Source: an uncultured Rhodospirillales bacterium
GTDB taxonomy: Bacteria; Pseudomonadota; Alphaproteobacteria; CACIAM-22H2
DNA length: 64,000 bases
Assembly (NCBI GenBank): GCA_937926175.1
Contig: CALANV010000016.1
Span: 1-64,000 of the forward strand
Direction of reading: 5' to 3'
Shown: piece by piece, positions 34,230 to 43,606 of the stretch
How positions within the stretch are numbered: the stretch's first letter is position 1
How the letters are laid out: each line of letters opens with the position of its first letter
Notes under the pieces: model-generated
Database searches by the model: none
Seen by the model: only the letters and a program-made list of their open reading frames with translations
Told to the model about the DNA's origin: nothing
Translations under genes and position numbers: made by a program

Positions 34230-34636
34230 AGGCTTCTCCTTTCTCGGTTGCCAAATAGCGGACAGGCCAAAGGCACGCCGCACCGCGAATGCGGTCGTCG
34301 GCCTGGCACACGGGTTTACGGGTAGTGTGTCGAAGTAGGAGCCCCGGATGCAGCTGCAGCTACGGCGTCAGGCACGACGCCAAGCATCGCGGGGCATACG
34401 ATTCCGGTTCGGCGCAGCCAGCGAGCCAGGCGCTCCAGCAGAGCATCTTAACGATGTATGACCGCGCATTCGACATTGCGCGTCATATATATTGGCTTGT
34501 TGCAAAATTTTCAAGCCGGGGTGGCCGCAAGCGCATATCGCCACGGTCTGCGGCATTGCTGCGACGGCCGCATCTTGCGACGGGGCGCACGATCTCGCCT
34601 TCGTTCGTACTTGGCCTACGGGCAGGACGACGTCGC
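34230..34636. other. Gap between channel gene and zinc-ribbon gene, no gene seen
   Basis: About 400 bases. Frames on either strand are short or overlap the channel gene antisense. It must hold the promoter for the zinc-ribbon/Rnk pair. I see no strong hairpin or repeat here. Confidence 0.5.
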
Positions 34637-36082
34637 CTATGGAATCCAACGGCGAAGTCGAAAAAGCGGAGGTGGACGGCCGGGCGGATCTGCATGCCCG
34701 CTGACGTTCCTTGGCGCCGTGCCGGTGCGCCGCGGCTCCAGCAGCATCTGCCATTGCCGGAGGCCTTCGCGCAGGACGTCGCCGAGTGGCGAGGCCTCGA
34801 GGCGTGTGGTTTTCAGCCGGCCGACCGCGAGCACGAGAAGCACGGCGTCGGTGGCGGCGGCGACATGAAAACCTGCGGCAGACGTCGCATGCATGAGCTG
34901 CCCGATCATCATGCCGGGCTCGATGACGGCGCGCTCGATGCCCCGTTCGTCCCGAAGCACGAGCAGCCCTTCCGACACGATCCCGACATCCTCGCTGCCG
35001 CCGGCATCCGGCCGCAGCACCTCGCCGGCGGCGAGCATTCGTAGGGACAGCGCGGGAGCAAGCTGGCGTATTACCTCGGCCGGCAAGGTCTGGAATCCGG
35101 GAATGTGCGCGAGCGCCTCGACCGGCGAGGCCGCCGGAACGTGCGGCCGTCGCCCGGGCCGTTCGACGACCACGTGATCGCGATTGGCTATCGAGATGCC
35201 CGCCAGCCGCAGATGCCGATCGATATTGGCAAGAACGGCGTCGCGGCAATCGGCATCATCGGCGAAGCTGGAAAGCCAGTACCGGACGAGATATCGGATG
35301 CCGCGGTCCGTGTAGGCGTCGACCCTGACGTCCGGCTTGGGATCGGCGCGAATGCACTTGGTTGCCATGACGGCAGCAAGCAGAACGCGTTTGGCACGCG
35401 CCACCGGCACGTCGAAGTCGAGCACGACGGTGAGTTGAGTGCGGAAATGCGGGTGCGGCGCGCTGTAGTTGATGAGACGTCCGACCGCCATCCGCCCGTT
35501 CGGGACGACGACGTGAACCTTATTGCGGGTCTCGATGCGCGTCGCCCGCCAGGTGATGTCCACGACCCGGCCCGTGATTCCCGTATCGGCTTCGATCCAG
35601 TCGCCGATCCGATATGGGCGTTCGATGCTCAGGGCAATGCCCGAGAACAGGTCGCCGATGACGTTTCGCAGCGCAAATCCGATGATCGCGACCAGAATCC
35701 CGGACGTCGCCAGTGCACCTGCCATCGCGCTCTCCGACATGGTCGACAGAATGACCAACGACACCGCGATGCAGAGAATGGCCGTGATGAGCTGACGTAG
35801 AAGGCGCGACGGATGCCTGCCTCTGCGAACCATCACCATCGCGACGGCGAGCCAGATGACCCGGCTGACGAGCCATGTCAGCGCAAGCAGGCCGGCCGCC
35901 ATGACCGCGTGGTTCGCCCGATCCGCAACTGACTCCGACAGTCCGATCGCGACGAGGCCGCGCGCGACGATGTCGGCCTCGTATGCCAGGAGAAGGGCCG
36001 TGGCCGCCACGAGCGGTCGCAGAAGTCTTCGGAATGGATGAAGTTTCAACAATACACGAGGCGTCACGACGCCCTGCATCAT
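34637..36082 (-). CDS. MscS-type mechanosensitive channel with C-terminal cNMP-like domain
   Basis: About 481 residues. Three or four membrane spans fill the first 160 residues. The pore helix and MscS beta domain follow (GFALRNVIGDLFSGIALSIERPYRIGDWIE, then VVPNGRM). From about residue 335 a cyclic-nucleotide-binding-type beta roll is appended (IPGFQTLPAEVIRQLAPAL to ATDAVLLVLA). Its phosphate cassette reads IGQLMHATSAAGF, lacking both the Glu of GE and the usual Arg, so cAMP binding is doubtful. The start is uncertain: twin ATGs at 36082/36079 are preferred, and the open frame runs to 36178. First gene of the minus-strand island. Confidence 0.87.
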   Translation of the reverse strand: MMQGVVTPRVLLKLHPFRRLLRPLVAATALLLAYEADIVARGLVAIGLSESVADRANHAVMAAGLLALTWLVSRVIWLAVAMVMVRRGRHPSRLLRQLITAILCIAVSLVILSTMSESAMAGALATSGILVAIIGFALRNVIGDLFSGIALSIERPYRIGDWIEADTGITGRVVDITWRATRIETRNKVHVVVPNGRMAVGRLINYSAPHPHFRTQLTVVLDFDVPVARAKRVLLAAVMATKCIRADPKPDVRVDAYTDRGIRYLVRYWLSSFADDADCRDAVLANIDRHLRLAGISIANRDHVVVERPGRRPHVPAASPVEALAHIPGFQTLPAEVIRQLAPALSLRMLAAGEVLRPDAGGSEDVGIVSEGLLVLRDERGIERAVIEPGMMIGQLMHATSAAGFHVAAATDAVLLVLAVGRLKTTRLEASPLGDVLREGLRQWQMLLEPRRTGTAPRNVSGHADPPGRPPPLFRLRRWIP

Positions 36083-36415
36083 TGGAACAAGGGAAATCCG
36101 GACATGCGTCCGCCGTCGCGGCGACGCCGTTTTGCGCGCGTCGGTCGTATTCGGTGCAAGGCCTGTGAAGCCGTGCACCGCACGGCGTATGCCGGTCGTG
36201 GCGGAAAATATGGGCCGGGTCAGGCCCGGCGGTGCGTGTTCACCCGTCGCGCCCGACGACGGCGCGACGGGGCGGAAAGCCCGGTTTGATGCAACCGGCT
36301 CCGTCTATGATCCAGTGCCGCGAAGCCGGAGCGGCAGTGGCTGGAAATCCGCGCATGGCATCTAATATATGGTCAAGATTCCGCTGGTTCAACGCAGGCC
36401 CGCTCGGAGAGCGTT
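36083..36415. other. Divergent intergenic region of the island
   Basis: 333 bases between the channel gene (minus) and Rnk-like gene D (plus), which must hold both promoters. A basic 61-codon frame with one C-x2-C (36104-36289) is present but not convincing. An AT-rich patch, TCTAATATAT at 36361-36370, may be part of the promoter of gene D. Confidence 0.45.
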
Positions 36416-36826
36416 ATGTCCGGACCCATTCTGGTGACCGATCGCGACAAGGCGCGACTGAGTGAAATCGTCGAACTGTTCTCGACAAAGCGCTACGACG
36501 TGCTCGTCGCGTTTCTTCGCCGCGAACTCGAACGTGCGAAGGTCATCGCGTCGGAACGCGTGCCGAGACACGTTGCGACGATGAATTCGCGCGTTCGCTA
36601 TCGCGACGACACGACCGGCGACGTGCTGTCGGTCACGCTCGTGTATCCGGGCGAGGAGGACGATCTGCTCGGCCGCATCTCGATCCTGAGTCCGTTGGGA
36701 ACCGCGCTGCTCGGGCTCTCCGAAGGGCAGTCCATCGCGTGGACGAGCCTCGACGGGCGTCGGCGGCGCGTGACGCTGCTGGAGGTCGTGTATCAGCCCG
36801 AGGCGGCGGGCCGTTTCGAGTCCTGA
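36416..36826 (+). CDS. Rnk-type regulator (protein D)
   Basis: 136 residues, the normal Rnk length. VTDRDKARLSEIVELFS and a helical stretch (FLRRELERAKVI) lead to the GreA-like domain: ATMNSRVRYRDDTTGDV, YPGEED and SPLGTALLGLSEGQSI. CGGAGAG precedes the ATG. It is the only plus-strand Rnk gene of the island and is followed after 18 bases by the small paralogous protein, so the two form an operon. An RNA polymerase-associated stress role is inferred from the family. Confidence 0.9.
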   Translation: MSGPILVTDRDKARLSEIVELFSTKRYDVLVAFLRRELERAKVIASERVPRHVATMNSRVRYRDDTTGDVLSVTLVYPGEEDDLLGRISILSPLGTALLGLSEGQSIAWTSLDGRRRRVTLLEVVYQPEAAGRFES

Positions 36827-36844
36827 TGGTCAGGGAGGGGGCCG

Positions 36845-37063
36845 ATGGCGAAGGACCGTATCGAAATCGGCGATATCTTCGTGAGAACCGGCGAGCCGAA
36901 GGTGCGGGCGTGGCGCGTCGAGCGCACCTTCGAATTGCCCGAAGGAACGCATGCGCAGCTGGTTCGGTTGGACGACCCGACGCGGATGATCACGCTGGCG
37001 GTGAACGCCATTCTCGATCCGCGTCTCATGACCTGGATCGGTCGCGCGGACGATGGCGGCTGA
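36845..37063 (+). CDS. Small conserved-looking protein, 72 aa, paralogue of 27299-27523
   Basis: 72 residues with AGGGAGGGGG upstream. It aligns without gaps with the protein at 27299-27523 over 44 residues (17 identities; see there), which supports both as real. No known domain, signal peptide or membrane segment. Lying 18 bases behind Rnk-like gene D, it is likely translated from the same message and may act with it. Confidence 0.7.
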   Translation: MAKDRIEIGDIFVRTGEPKVRAWRVERTFELPEGTHAQLVRLDDPTRMITLAVNAILDPRLMTWIGRADDGG

Positions 37064-37081
37064 AGGACGAACGGTGACCTG

Positions 37082-37210
37082 CTAGGCGCACCAGATGTTG
37101 CCGAGATCCATCAGGATCGCAGGACCGCGCACCGCCCACAGATAGACCGCACCCAGCAGCAGCATCGCCGCCGCGCCGATCAGCGTCAGACGCAGTCCGC
37201 CGTCTCTCAT
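37082..37210 (-). CDS. Single-span membrane miniprotein, 42 aa
   Basis: 42 residues: a short basic start, one hydrophobic span (about 8-26, TLIGAAAMLLLGAVYLWAV) and a tail RGPAILMDLGN that recurs in small proteins encoded behind transporters in alphaproteobacteria. Its ATG overlaps the stop of the MFS gene by 4 bases, indicating coupled translation. Role unknown. Confidence 0.6.
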   Translation of the reverse strand: MRDGGLRLTLIGAAAMLLLGAVYLWAVRGPAILMDLGNIWCA

Positions 37211-38409
37211 GCGGCACCTGTTTGCGCAAGCCGCGATACGGGTCGCTCGCGGATCGGCCAGTGGAGCGCCGCCGCCGCGAGGCCGAGCGCGACGCACAGC
37301 CACCACATCATGTCGTAGGATCCGGTGACGTCGTAGGCGTAGCCGCCCAGCCACGCGCCGAAGAAGCTGCCGACCTGATGGCTGAAGAAGACGATGCCAT
37401 AGAGCATCGACATGTAGGCGGGGCCGAAGATGTAGGCGATGAGTCCGCTCGTCAGCGGCACGGTGCCGAGCCACAACAGGCCGAGTGCTGCGCCGAACGC
37501 AAGCACGCTCCATTCGGACATCGGCAGGATGATGAACAGCAGGAAGACGAGCGAGCGCAGGGCATAGACCAGGCTCAGCAGGTTCTTCTTGCTGTAGCGG
37601 CCGCCCAGCACGCCGCAGCCGTAGGACCCGACAATGTTGAACAGGCCGACCAGCGCCAACGTCCACGCCCCGACCCAGGTCGGCAGGCCGCGGTCGGCAA
37701 GGGAGGCCGGCAGGTGCGTGGCCACGAACACGAGCTGGAAGCCGCAGACGAAGAACCCGGCCGTGAGCAGCCAGAATCCGCGATGGCGGAAGGCCTCGGC
37801 GAGCGATTCGCGCAAAGTCTGCCCGCCGGCGGCCGGCCCTGCGCCCGGCGCGCTTGCGGTCGCGCGGCTCAGCGGCAGCATCAGCATCGCCGTCGCCGCG
37901 AGGCCGAACAGTGCGGCCGACCAGCCGAAGGACTCGAGCAGAACGTGCGCGTACGGCACCATCGCGAATTGTCCGAACGACCCGCCGGCGGTGATGATGC
38001 CGAGCGCGGCACTGCGCTTGTCCGCCGGGGCGGCGCGGCCGATCGCGCCAAGTACGACGGAGAATCCGGCGCCGCTCAGTGCCAGCCCGACCAGGATGTT
38101 GCCGAGCACGATCTGGGCGCCGCCGCCGGCCATGCCCATGACGGCAAGCCCCGCCATGTAGCACAGGGCGCCGGCGCCGATGACACGGCCGGCCCCGAAC
38201 TTGTCGGCAATGGCGCCGGCGAACGGCGAGGCCGCGCCCCACAGCAGGTTCTGGAGCGCGATGCCCAGCCCGAACAGCTCGCGGCTGATGCCCAGGTCGA
38301 GGTTGATCGGCTTCAGGAACAGGCCGAAGGTCGCCCGCAGGCCCGTGGCGAGGGTCAGCACCATGGCGCCACATGCCACCGCGATCCAGAAACGCCGTTG
38401 CGCCATCAT
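37207..38409 (-). CDS. MFS transporter
   Basis: About 400 residues with twelve hydrophobic spans. The loop 2-3 signature G-x-IADKFGAGRVIGAG is the MFS mark. Substrate cannot be predicted; the overall sequence resembles the oxalate/formate-type and monocarboxylate-type branch. Start uncertain: ATGs at 38409, 38406 and 38421 are all possible, and GAGG six bases before 38409 favours it. The frame upstream of 38421 is not coding. Followed by the coupled 42-aa miniprotein. Confidence 0.88.
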   Translation of the reverse strand: MMAQRRFWIAVACGAMVLTLATGLRATFGLFLKPINLDLGISRELFGLGIALQNLLWGAASPFAGAIADKFGAGRVIGAGALCYMAGLAVMGMAGGGAQIVLGNILVGLALSGAGFSVVLGAIGRAAPADKRSAALGIITAGGSFGQFAMVPYAHVLLESFGWSAALFGLAATAMLMLPLSRATASAPGAGPAAGGQTLRESLAEAFRHRGFWLLTAGFFVCGFQLVFVATHLPASLADRGLPTWVGAWTLALVGLFNIVGSYGCGVLGGRYSKKNLLSLVYALRSLVFLLFIILPMSEWSVLAFGAALGLLWLGTVPLTSGLIAYIFGPAYMSMLYGIVFFSHQVGSFFGAWLGGYAYDVTGSYDMMWWLCVALGLAAAALHWPIRERPVSRLAQTGAA

Positions 38410-38626
38410 GCGCCGCCTCATGCCTAAGATCGAGGCAATGATCTTGCGCTGTCCATGGCGATGACCGCAAGTCGGCCGGCAGTGGCGACGGCGCGGGCCG
38501 ACCATGCCGGATTCGCATGGCGGAAAGGCCATCGGCTGCCCCGTCGGGAGGGACAACCGCCGCGGTTGATAATTCGACCGGAGCCTTTAAAAGATGGCCC
38601 CTCAATCGTTCAGGGAGCACCCGTCA

Positions 38627-39526
<900 letters not shown>

Positions 39527-39645
39527 TTTCGGGATGCGGGAACACTAGGCAGTCGGATGGCACGTTGTCGGCCCGCGCCCTTCGGCCGAGCCCGGGGCGA
39601 GACCCGGCTTACGTGATTCCAGGCGCCAGTACGAGGATCGACGAC

Positions 39646-41700
39646 ATGAAGAATCTCTGGTCCGACAAGGACGCCGAAGCCGCCGTCGAGAAATACGCGA
39701 AGCAGGGCGTCAACCGCGATCTCGCGCTACGCACCTACACGACGCGGCTGCTCGGCAGCGTGCCCGAGCTCGTGCTGCACGGCGGCGGCAACACCTCGGT
39801 CAAGACGCACATGAAGGACACGCTCGGCGAAGACGTCGAGGTGCTGTGCGTCAAGGGCAGCGGCTGGGACATGGCTGTCATCGAACCGCAGGGTCTGCCC
39901 GCCGTGCGGCTGCAGCCGCTGCGCAGGCTCTACGCGCTCGACCGGCTCAGCGACGAGGAGATGGTCAACTTCCAGCGCTGCAACCTGCTCGACGCGACGG
40001 CGCCGAATCCCTCGGTCGAGACGCTGTTCCATGCCTTCCTGCCGCACAAGTTCATCGACCACACGCACGCCAACGCGGTGCTGGCGCTGACCGATCAGCC
40101 CAACGGGGCCGAACTGTGCCGCGAGGTCTATGGCGACCGGGTTGCAATCGTCGACTACGTCATGCCCGGCTTCGCGCTCGCCAAGATGGCGGCCGAGGCG
40201 CAGAAGAAGATGCCGCAGGCCGAGGGCCTGATCCTGCTCAAGCACGGCATCTTCAGTTGGGGCGACACCGCGAAGGAAGCCTATGACCGCATGATCGAGC
40301 TGGTCAGCCTCGCCGAGGCGCGGCTGCGCCGGGGCCGGCGCAACGTGTTCGCGCTCGGTGCGCTGCCGGCGCGGCTCGCGACGCCGGCGGAGGTGGCACC
40401 GATCTTGCGCGGTCTCGCGGCGATTCCCGTCGACGCCGATGACGGCATCTACCGCCGCTTCGTCATGGCGTTCCGGACGAGCCCGCAGATCCTCAACTTC
40501 GTCAACGGCGCCGACCTTCCGCGCTACAGCCAGGCGGGCACCATCACGCCGGACCACGTCATCCGCACCAAGCCCAAACCGCTGATCGTGGCGGCGCCCG
40601 AGGCGGGTAGGCTGGATGCCTTTGCTGCGGCCGCGAAGCAGGCCTTCGCCGACTACGCAGCGGCGTACAAGGCGTATTTCGAGCGCAACAACGCGCGCGT
40701 CGGCGGCATCAAGAAGATGCTCGACACCGTGCCGCGCGTCATTCTCGTGCCGGGACTTGGCCTGTTCGCGCTGGGCAATTCGGCCAAGGACGCGAAGATC
40801 GCGGCCGACGTCTACGAGAACGCGATAGCGACCATCACCGACGCCGAGGCGATCGGCCGCTTCGAAAGCATCTCCGAGGCCGACCTGTTCGACGTCGAAT
40901 ACTGGTCGCTGGAGCAGGCGAAGCTCGGCAAGGGTGTCGAGGAGCCGCTCGCCCGTCACGTCGTTCTCGTGACGGGCGGCGGCAGCGGCATCGGCGCGGC
41001 TACGGCGGCCGCTTTCGCCGCGCAAGGTGCCGAGGTCGTCGTGCTCGACCGCGACGAGGCGGCCGCGCAGGCCGTCGCGACGAAGCTCGGCGGGCTTGGC
41101 ATCCGCTGCGACGTCACCGATCGGGACGACGTGCGCGCCGCGTTCGACCGGGCCGTCTCGCATTTCGGCGGCGTCGATATCGTGGTGTCGAACGCCGGCG
41201 CCGCCTGGCAGGGCCGCATCGGCGACGTCGAGGACAAGATCCTGCGCGAAAGCTTCGAGCTCAACTTCTTCGCGCACCAGACGGTGGCACAGAACGCGGT
41301 GCGGGTGATGCGTGCGCAGAAGACCGGCGGCTGTCTCCTGTTCAACGTGTCGAAGCAGGCGGTCAATCCGGGGCCGGATTTCGGTCCCTACGGCCTGCCC
41401 AAGGCGGCGACGATGTTCCTCGTCCGGCAGTACGCGGTCGACCATGGGCGCGACGGCATCCGCGCCAACGCCGTGAACGCCGACCGCGTGCGCACGGGCC
41501 TGCTGACCAGCGACATGATCGCCTCGCGTGCCAAGGCGCGCGGGATCAGCGAAAAGGAATACATGGGTGGCAATCTGCTCGGCCGCGAGGTGAAGGCCGA
41601 GGATGTGGCGCAGGCCTTCGTGTCGCTCGCGCTCGCCAACAAGACCACGGGCGCGGTTCTCACCGTTGATGGCGGGAACATCGCGGCGGCGCTACGATAG
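39646..41700 (+). CDS. Bifunctional class II aldolase / short-chain dehydrogenase
   Basis: 684 residues. The N-terminal 400 residues are a class II aldolase/adducin domain with LHGGGNTSVK and the zinc ligands in FIDHTHANAV and LLKHGIFSWGD. The C-terminal 260 residues are an SDR domain with VLVTGGGSGIGAATAAAF, a conserved SNAG and the catalytic Y-x3-K (PYGLPKAATM). This is the layout of the RhaD-type bifunctional rhamnulose-1-phosphate aldolase/lactaldehyde dehydrogenase, but the substrate here is not proven. ATG at 39646; the frame upstream overlaps mtnP without meaning. No sugar transport or kinase gene is adjacent. Confidence 0.9.
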   Translation: MKNLWSDKDAEAAVEKYAKQGVNRDLALRTYTTRLLGSVPELVLHGGGNTSVKTHMKDTLGEDVEVLCVKGSGWDMAVIEPQGLPAVRLQPLRRLYALDRLSDEEMVNFQRCNLLDATAPNPSVETLFHAFLPHKFIDHTHANAVLALTDQPNGAELCREVYGDRVAIVDYVMPGFALAKMAAEAQKKMPQAEGLILLKHGIFSWGDTAKEAYDRMIELVSLAEARLRRGRRNVFALGALPARLATPAEVAPILRGLAAIPVDADDGIYRRFVMAFRTSPQILNFVNGADLPRYSQAGTITPDHVIRTKPKPLIVAAPEAGRLDAFAAAAKQAFADYAAAYKAYFERNNARVGGIKKMLDTVPRVILVPGLGLFALGNSAKDAKIAADVYENAIATITDAEAIGRFESISEADLFDVEYWSLEQAKLGKGVEEPLARHVVLVTGGGSGIGAATAAAFAAQGAEVVVLDRDEAAAQAVATKLGGLGIRCDVTDRDDVRAAFDRAVSHFGGVDIVVSNAGAAWQGRIGDVEDKILRESFELNFFAHQTVAQNAVRVMRAQKTGGCLLFNVSKQAVNPGPDFGPYGLPKAATMFLVRQYAVDHGRDGIRANAVNADRVRTGLLTSDMIASRAKARGISEKEYMGGNLLGREVKAEDVAQAFVSLALANKTTGAVLTVDGGNIAAALR

Positions 41701-41745
41701 GATGCGGGGTCGCCGCGACGTCCTGACGATGGGCATGGCGTGATC

Positions 41746-42225
41746 ATGGCCGTGCGCTGGATCAAACCGCTCTACGGGATCACCGGTCGGCCCGTGCTCA
41801 ACGCGACCCGTGCCGCGCGCCAGCGCCTCCTGGAAATCGGCGCTGAACTCGCAGGCACGGACGACTGTGTCGCGATCTACGTGCCCGAGAAGGCGCGCGG
41901 CTTCGGCGACGACGCTTATCGCGGGCGCATCGCCGGGGCGATGTGGCTGCTGCCGATGCCGGCCGGCCGCACGATCGACGATCACGGTTTCCGTGACATC
42001 GACGGCACGCTACGCTGGCCGATCGGCTGGCCGGTGGACGTCGCCCGGACGCGCAAGCTTGCCCCCGATGCGGCGCCTCTGCTGCGGCCGCTCGTGATCG
42101 AGCTGGCCGGCGCTGCAGTATGGCGTGCGCTGTCCGCGTCGTTTCAGGGCGGCGCGCCGGCACGCCTCGACGGCGCCCTGGCGCCGCTGGCAAGCCGGCT
42201 CGACGCGATCTTTGCGGGAGGGTGA
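41746..42225 (+). CDS. Unknown protein, 159 aa
   Basis: 159 residues, family not recognised. It is rich in Trp and Arg with a conserved-looking core (YVPEKARGFGDDAYRGRIAGAMWLLPMP and DGTLRWPIGWPVDV). No signal peptide and no membrane segment. A GTG six bases upstream of the ATG could also serve. It lies 45 bases after the aldolase/SDR gene and 6 before the VOC gene, so the three are probably cotranscribed. Codon use is like that of its neighbours, which argues for a real gene. Confidence 0.7.
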   Translation: MAVRWIKPLYGITGRPVLNATRAARQRLLEIGAELAGTDDCVAIYVPEKARGFGDDAYRGRIAGAMWLLPMPAGRTIDDHGFRDIDGTLRWPIGWPVDVARTRKLAPDAAPLLRPLVIELAGAAVWRALSASFQGGAPARLDGALAPLASRLDAIFAGG

Positions 42226-42231
42226 GCTTCG

Positions 42232-43086
42232 ATGCGGGCAGTCAAAGGCATCGATCATTCGATCGTCGGCGTGCGCGACCTCGAGGCCGCGCGCGCGGCG
42301 TATGCGCGCCTCGGCTTCACGCTCACGCCGCGCGGGCGGCATGTCGGCTGGGGCACGGCCAATTACTGCATCATGTTTCCGGACGATTACATCGAACTGC
42401 TCGGCATCGTCGATCCGACGCAGTTCACCAACGGTCTCGACCAGTTCCTCGCCGGCCGCGAGGGCCTGCTCGGCTTCGCGTTCGGCACCGATGATGCCGA
42501 CGCGGCGGCGCGCGAACTCGCCGCCGCCGGCCTCGAGCCCGACGGCCCGAAGGATCTCGGCCGCGTGCTCGAGCTGCCCGAGGGCGACGTCATGCCGCGG
42601 TTCAAGCTCGTGATGCTGCCGCCGCGCAGCACGCCCTGCGTATCGGCATTCATGTGTCAGCATCTGACGCCTGATCTCATCCGCCGACCGGCATGGCTCC
42701 GGCACGCGAACGGTGCGGTCGGCCTCGTCGGCCTGACGGCGGTGGTCGACGATCCGCCGGCACTGGTCGGTGCCTACGACCGGCTTTGCGGTGCCGGTGC
42801 GGCGACGCTGACCGACGATACGCTCGCCGTCCACCTCGGACGCTCGTTCATCGCCTTTGCCCGGCCCGACGATCTGCCGTTGCTGCATCCGGACGTCGAC
42901 CTTCCCGTTGCCGACCCGCCCTATCTCGCGGCGATGACGATTGCCGTCGCCGATCTCGAGGCGACGCGCGAGTTGCTCGAGGACAACGGCGTCGACGTCG
43001 CCGTCGACAGCACCGGGATCCTCCGCCTCGGCGCTGCCGCCGGTTGCGGCACGATCCTGGAGTTCAGGCAGGTCACAACGCGCTAG
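42232..43086 (+). CDS. VOC (glyoxalase/dioxygenase-like) family protein
   Basis: 284 residues. The start VKGIDHSIVGVRDLEAARAAYARLGF is a beta-alpha-beta module of the VOC fold with a first metal-type His, and GWGTANYCIMFPDDYIELLGIVD supplies the paired Glu strand. A second module follows after about residue 165. It belongs to the glyoxalase-like (DUF1338/Glyoxalase_3-type) group, whose reactions are varied. Begins 6 bases after the preceding gene. Confidence 0.85.
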   Translation: MRAVKGIDHSIVGVRDLEAARAAYARLGFTLTPRGRHVGWGTANYCIMFPDDYIELLGIVDPTQFTNGLDQFLAGREGLLGFAFGTDDADAAARELAAAGLEPDGPKDLGRVLELPEGDVMPRFKLVMLPPRSTPCVSAFMCQHLTPDLIRRPAWLRHANGAVGLVGLTAVVDDPPALVGAYDRLCGAGAATLTDDTLAVHLGRSFIAFARPDDLPLLHPDVDLPVADPPYLAAMTIAVADLEATRELLEDNGVDVAVDSTGILRLGAAAGCGTILEFRQVTTR

Positions 43087-43221
43087 GGTCGGCGCAAGAG
43101 TTTCGGACTCGTCCCTGGGGTTTCGGGTGCCGGTGCCGGGGGAAGGGGCCGGACGACCGCCGAAGGGAACTTTGTCGGCAGCTCCAGGTTTTGAAGCCGC
43201 TGGATCAAAGGAGCCGCCACG

Positions 43222-43566
43222 ATGGACCTCACCCGTTCCGCCCAGGATGTCTACCGATCCGTGTTCGGTGGCCCGAACAATCTGTCGACCGCCGAGCGGG
43301 TCGGCTCTGTCATCCTGGGTCTCGCCGCACTCGGGACCGCCGCCCGGCGTCGCCCGGGGCTCGGTGCGCTGCTGGCACTCGGCGGCCTTGCCTTCGTGGC
43401 ACGCGGGATGAGCGGCCATTGTCCCATCAAGGCGGCGGCCGGGCGCGGCGGGTACCGATACCTGACCGCCGGTTCAGGGCAGGACCGCACGCCCCGACTC
43501 GGTGAAGACGACGAACCTTACGGGACCGCCATCGAAGGCAAACCGGCGACGGCCGGGATCCCCTAG
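43222..43566 (+). CDS. DUF2892 family membrane protein
   Basis: 114 residues. NLSTAERVGSVILGLAALG followed by a second hydrophobic stretch and RGMSGHCPIKAAAG is the DUF2892 pattern, in which GHC-P is strongly conserved. Two membrane spans. The last 45 residues are polar and not conserved. AAAGGAG precedes the ATG. Function unknown; the Cys may be redox-active. Confidence 0.82.
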   Translation: MDLTRSAQDVYRSVFGGPNNLSTAERVGSVILGLAALGTAARRRPGLGALLALGGLAFVARGMSGHCPIKAAAGRGGYRYLTAGSGQDRTPRLGEDDEPYGTAIEGKPATAGIP

Positions 43567-43606
43567 TTTCCGGCACGTCGCCGGACGCAGCATCCGGGAC
43601 GGCGAG

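Noticed and set aside
36104..36289. Basic 61-codon frame with one C-x2-C between the channel and rnk genes
   Set aside because: Only one Cys pair, mostly Arg, weak ribosome site; not enough to call a gene.
39727..41445. Minus-strand 572-codon frame opposite the aldolase/SDR gene
   Set aside because: Mirror frame; the plus strand has two complete catalytic domains.
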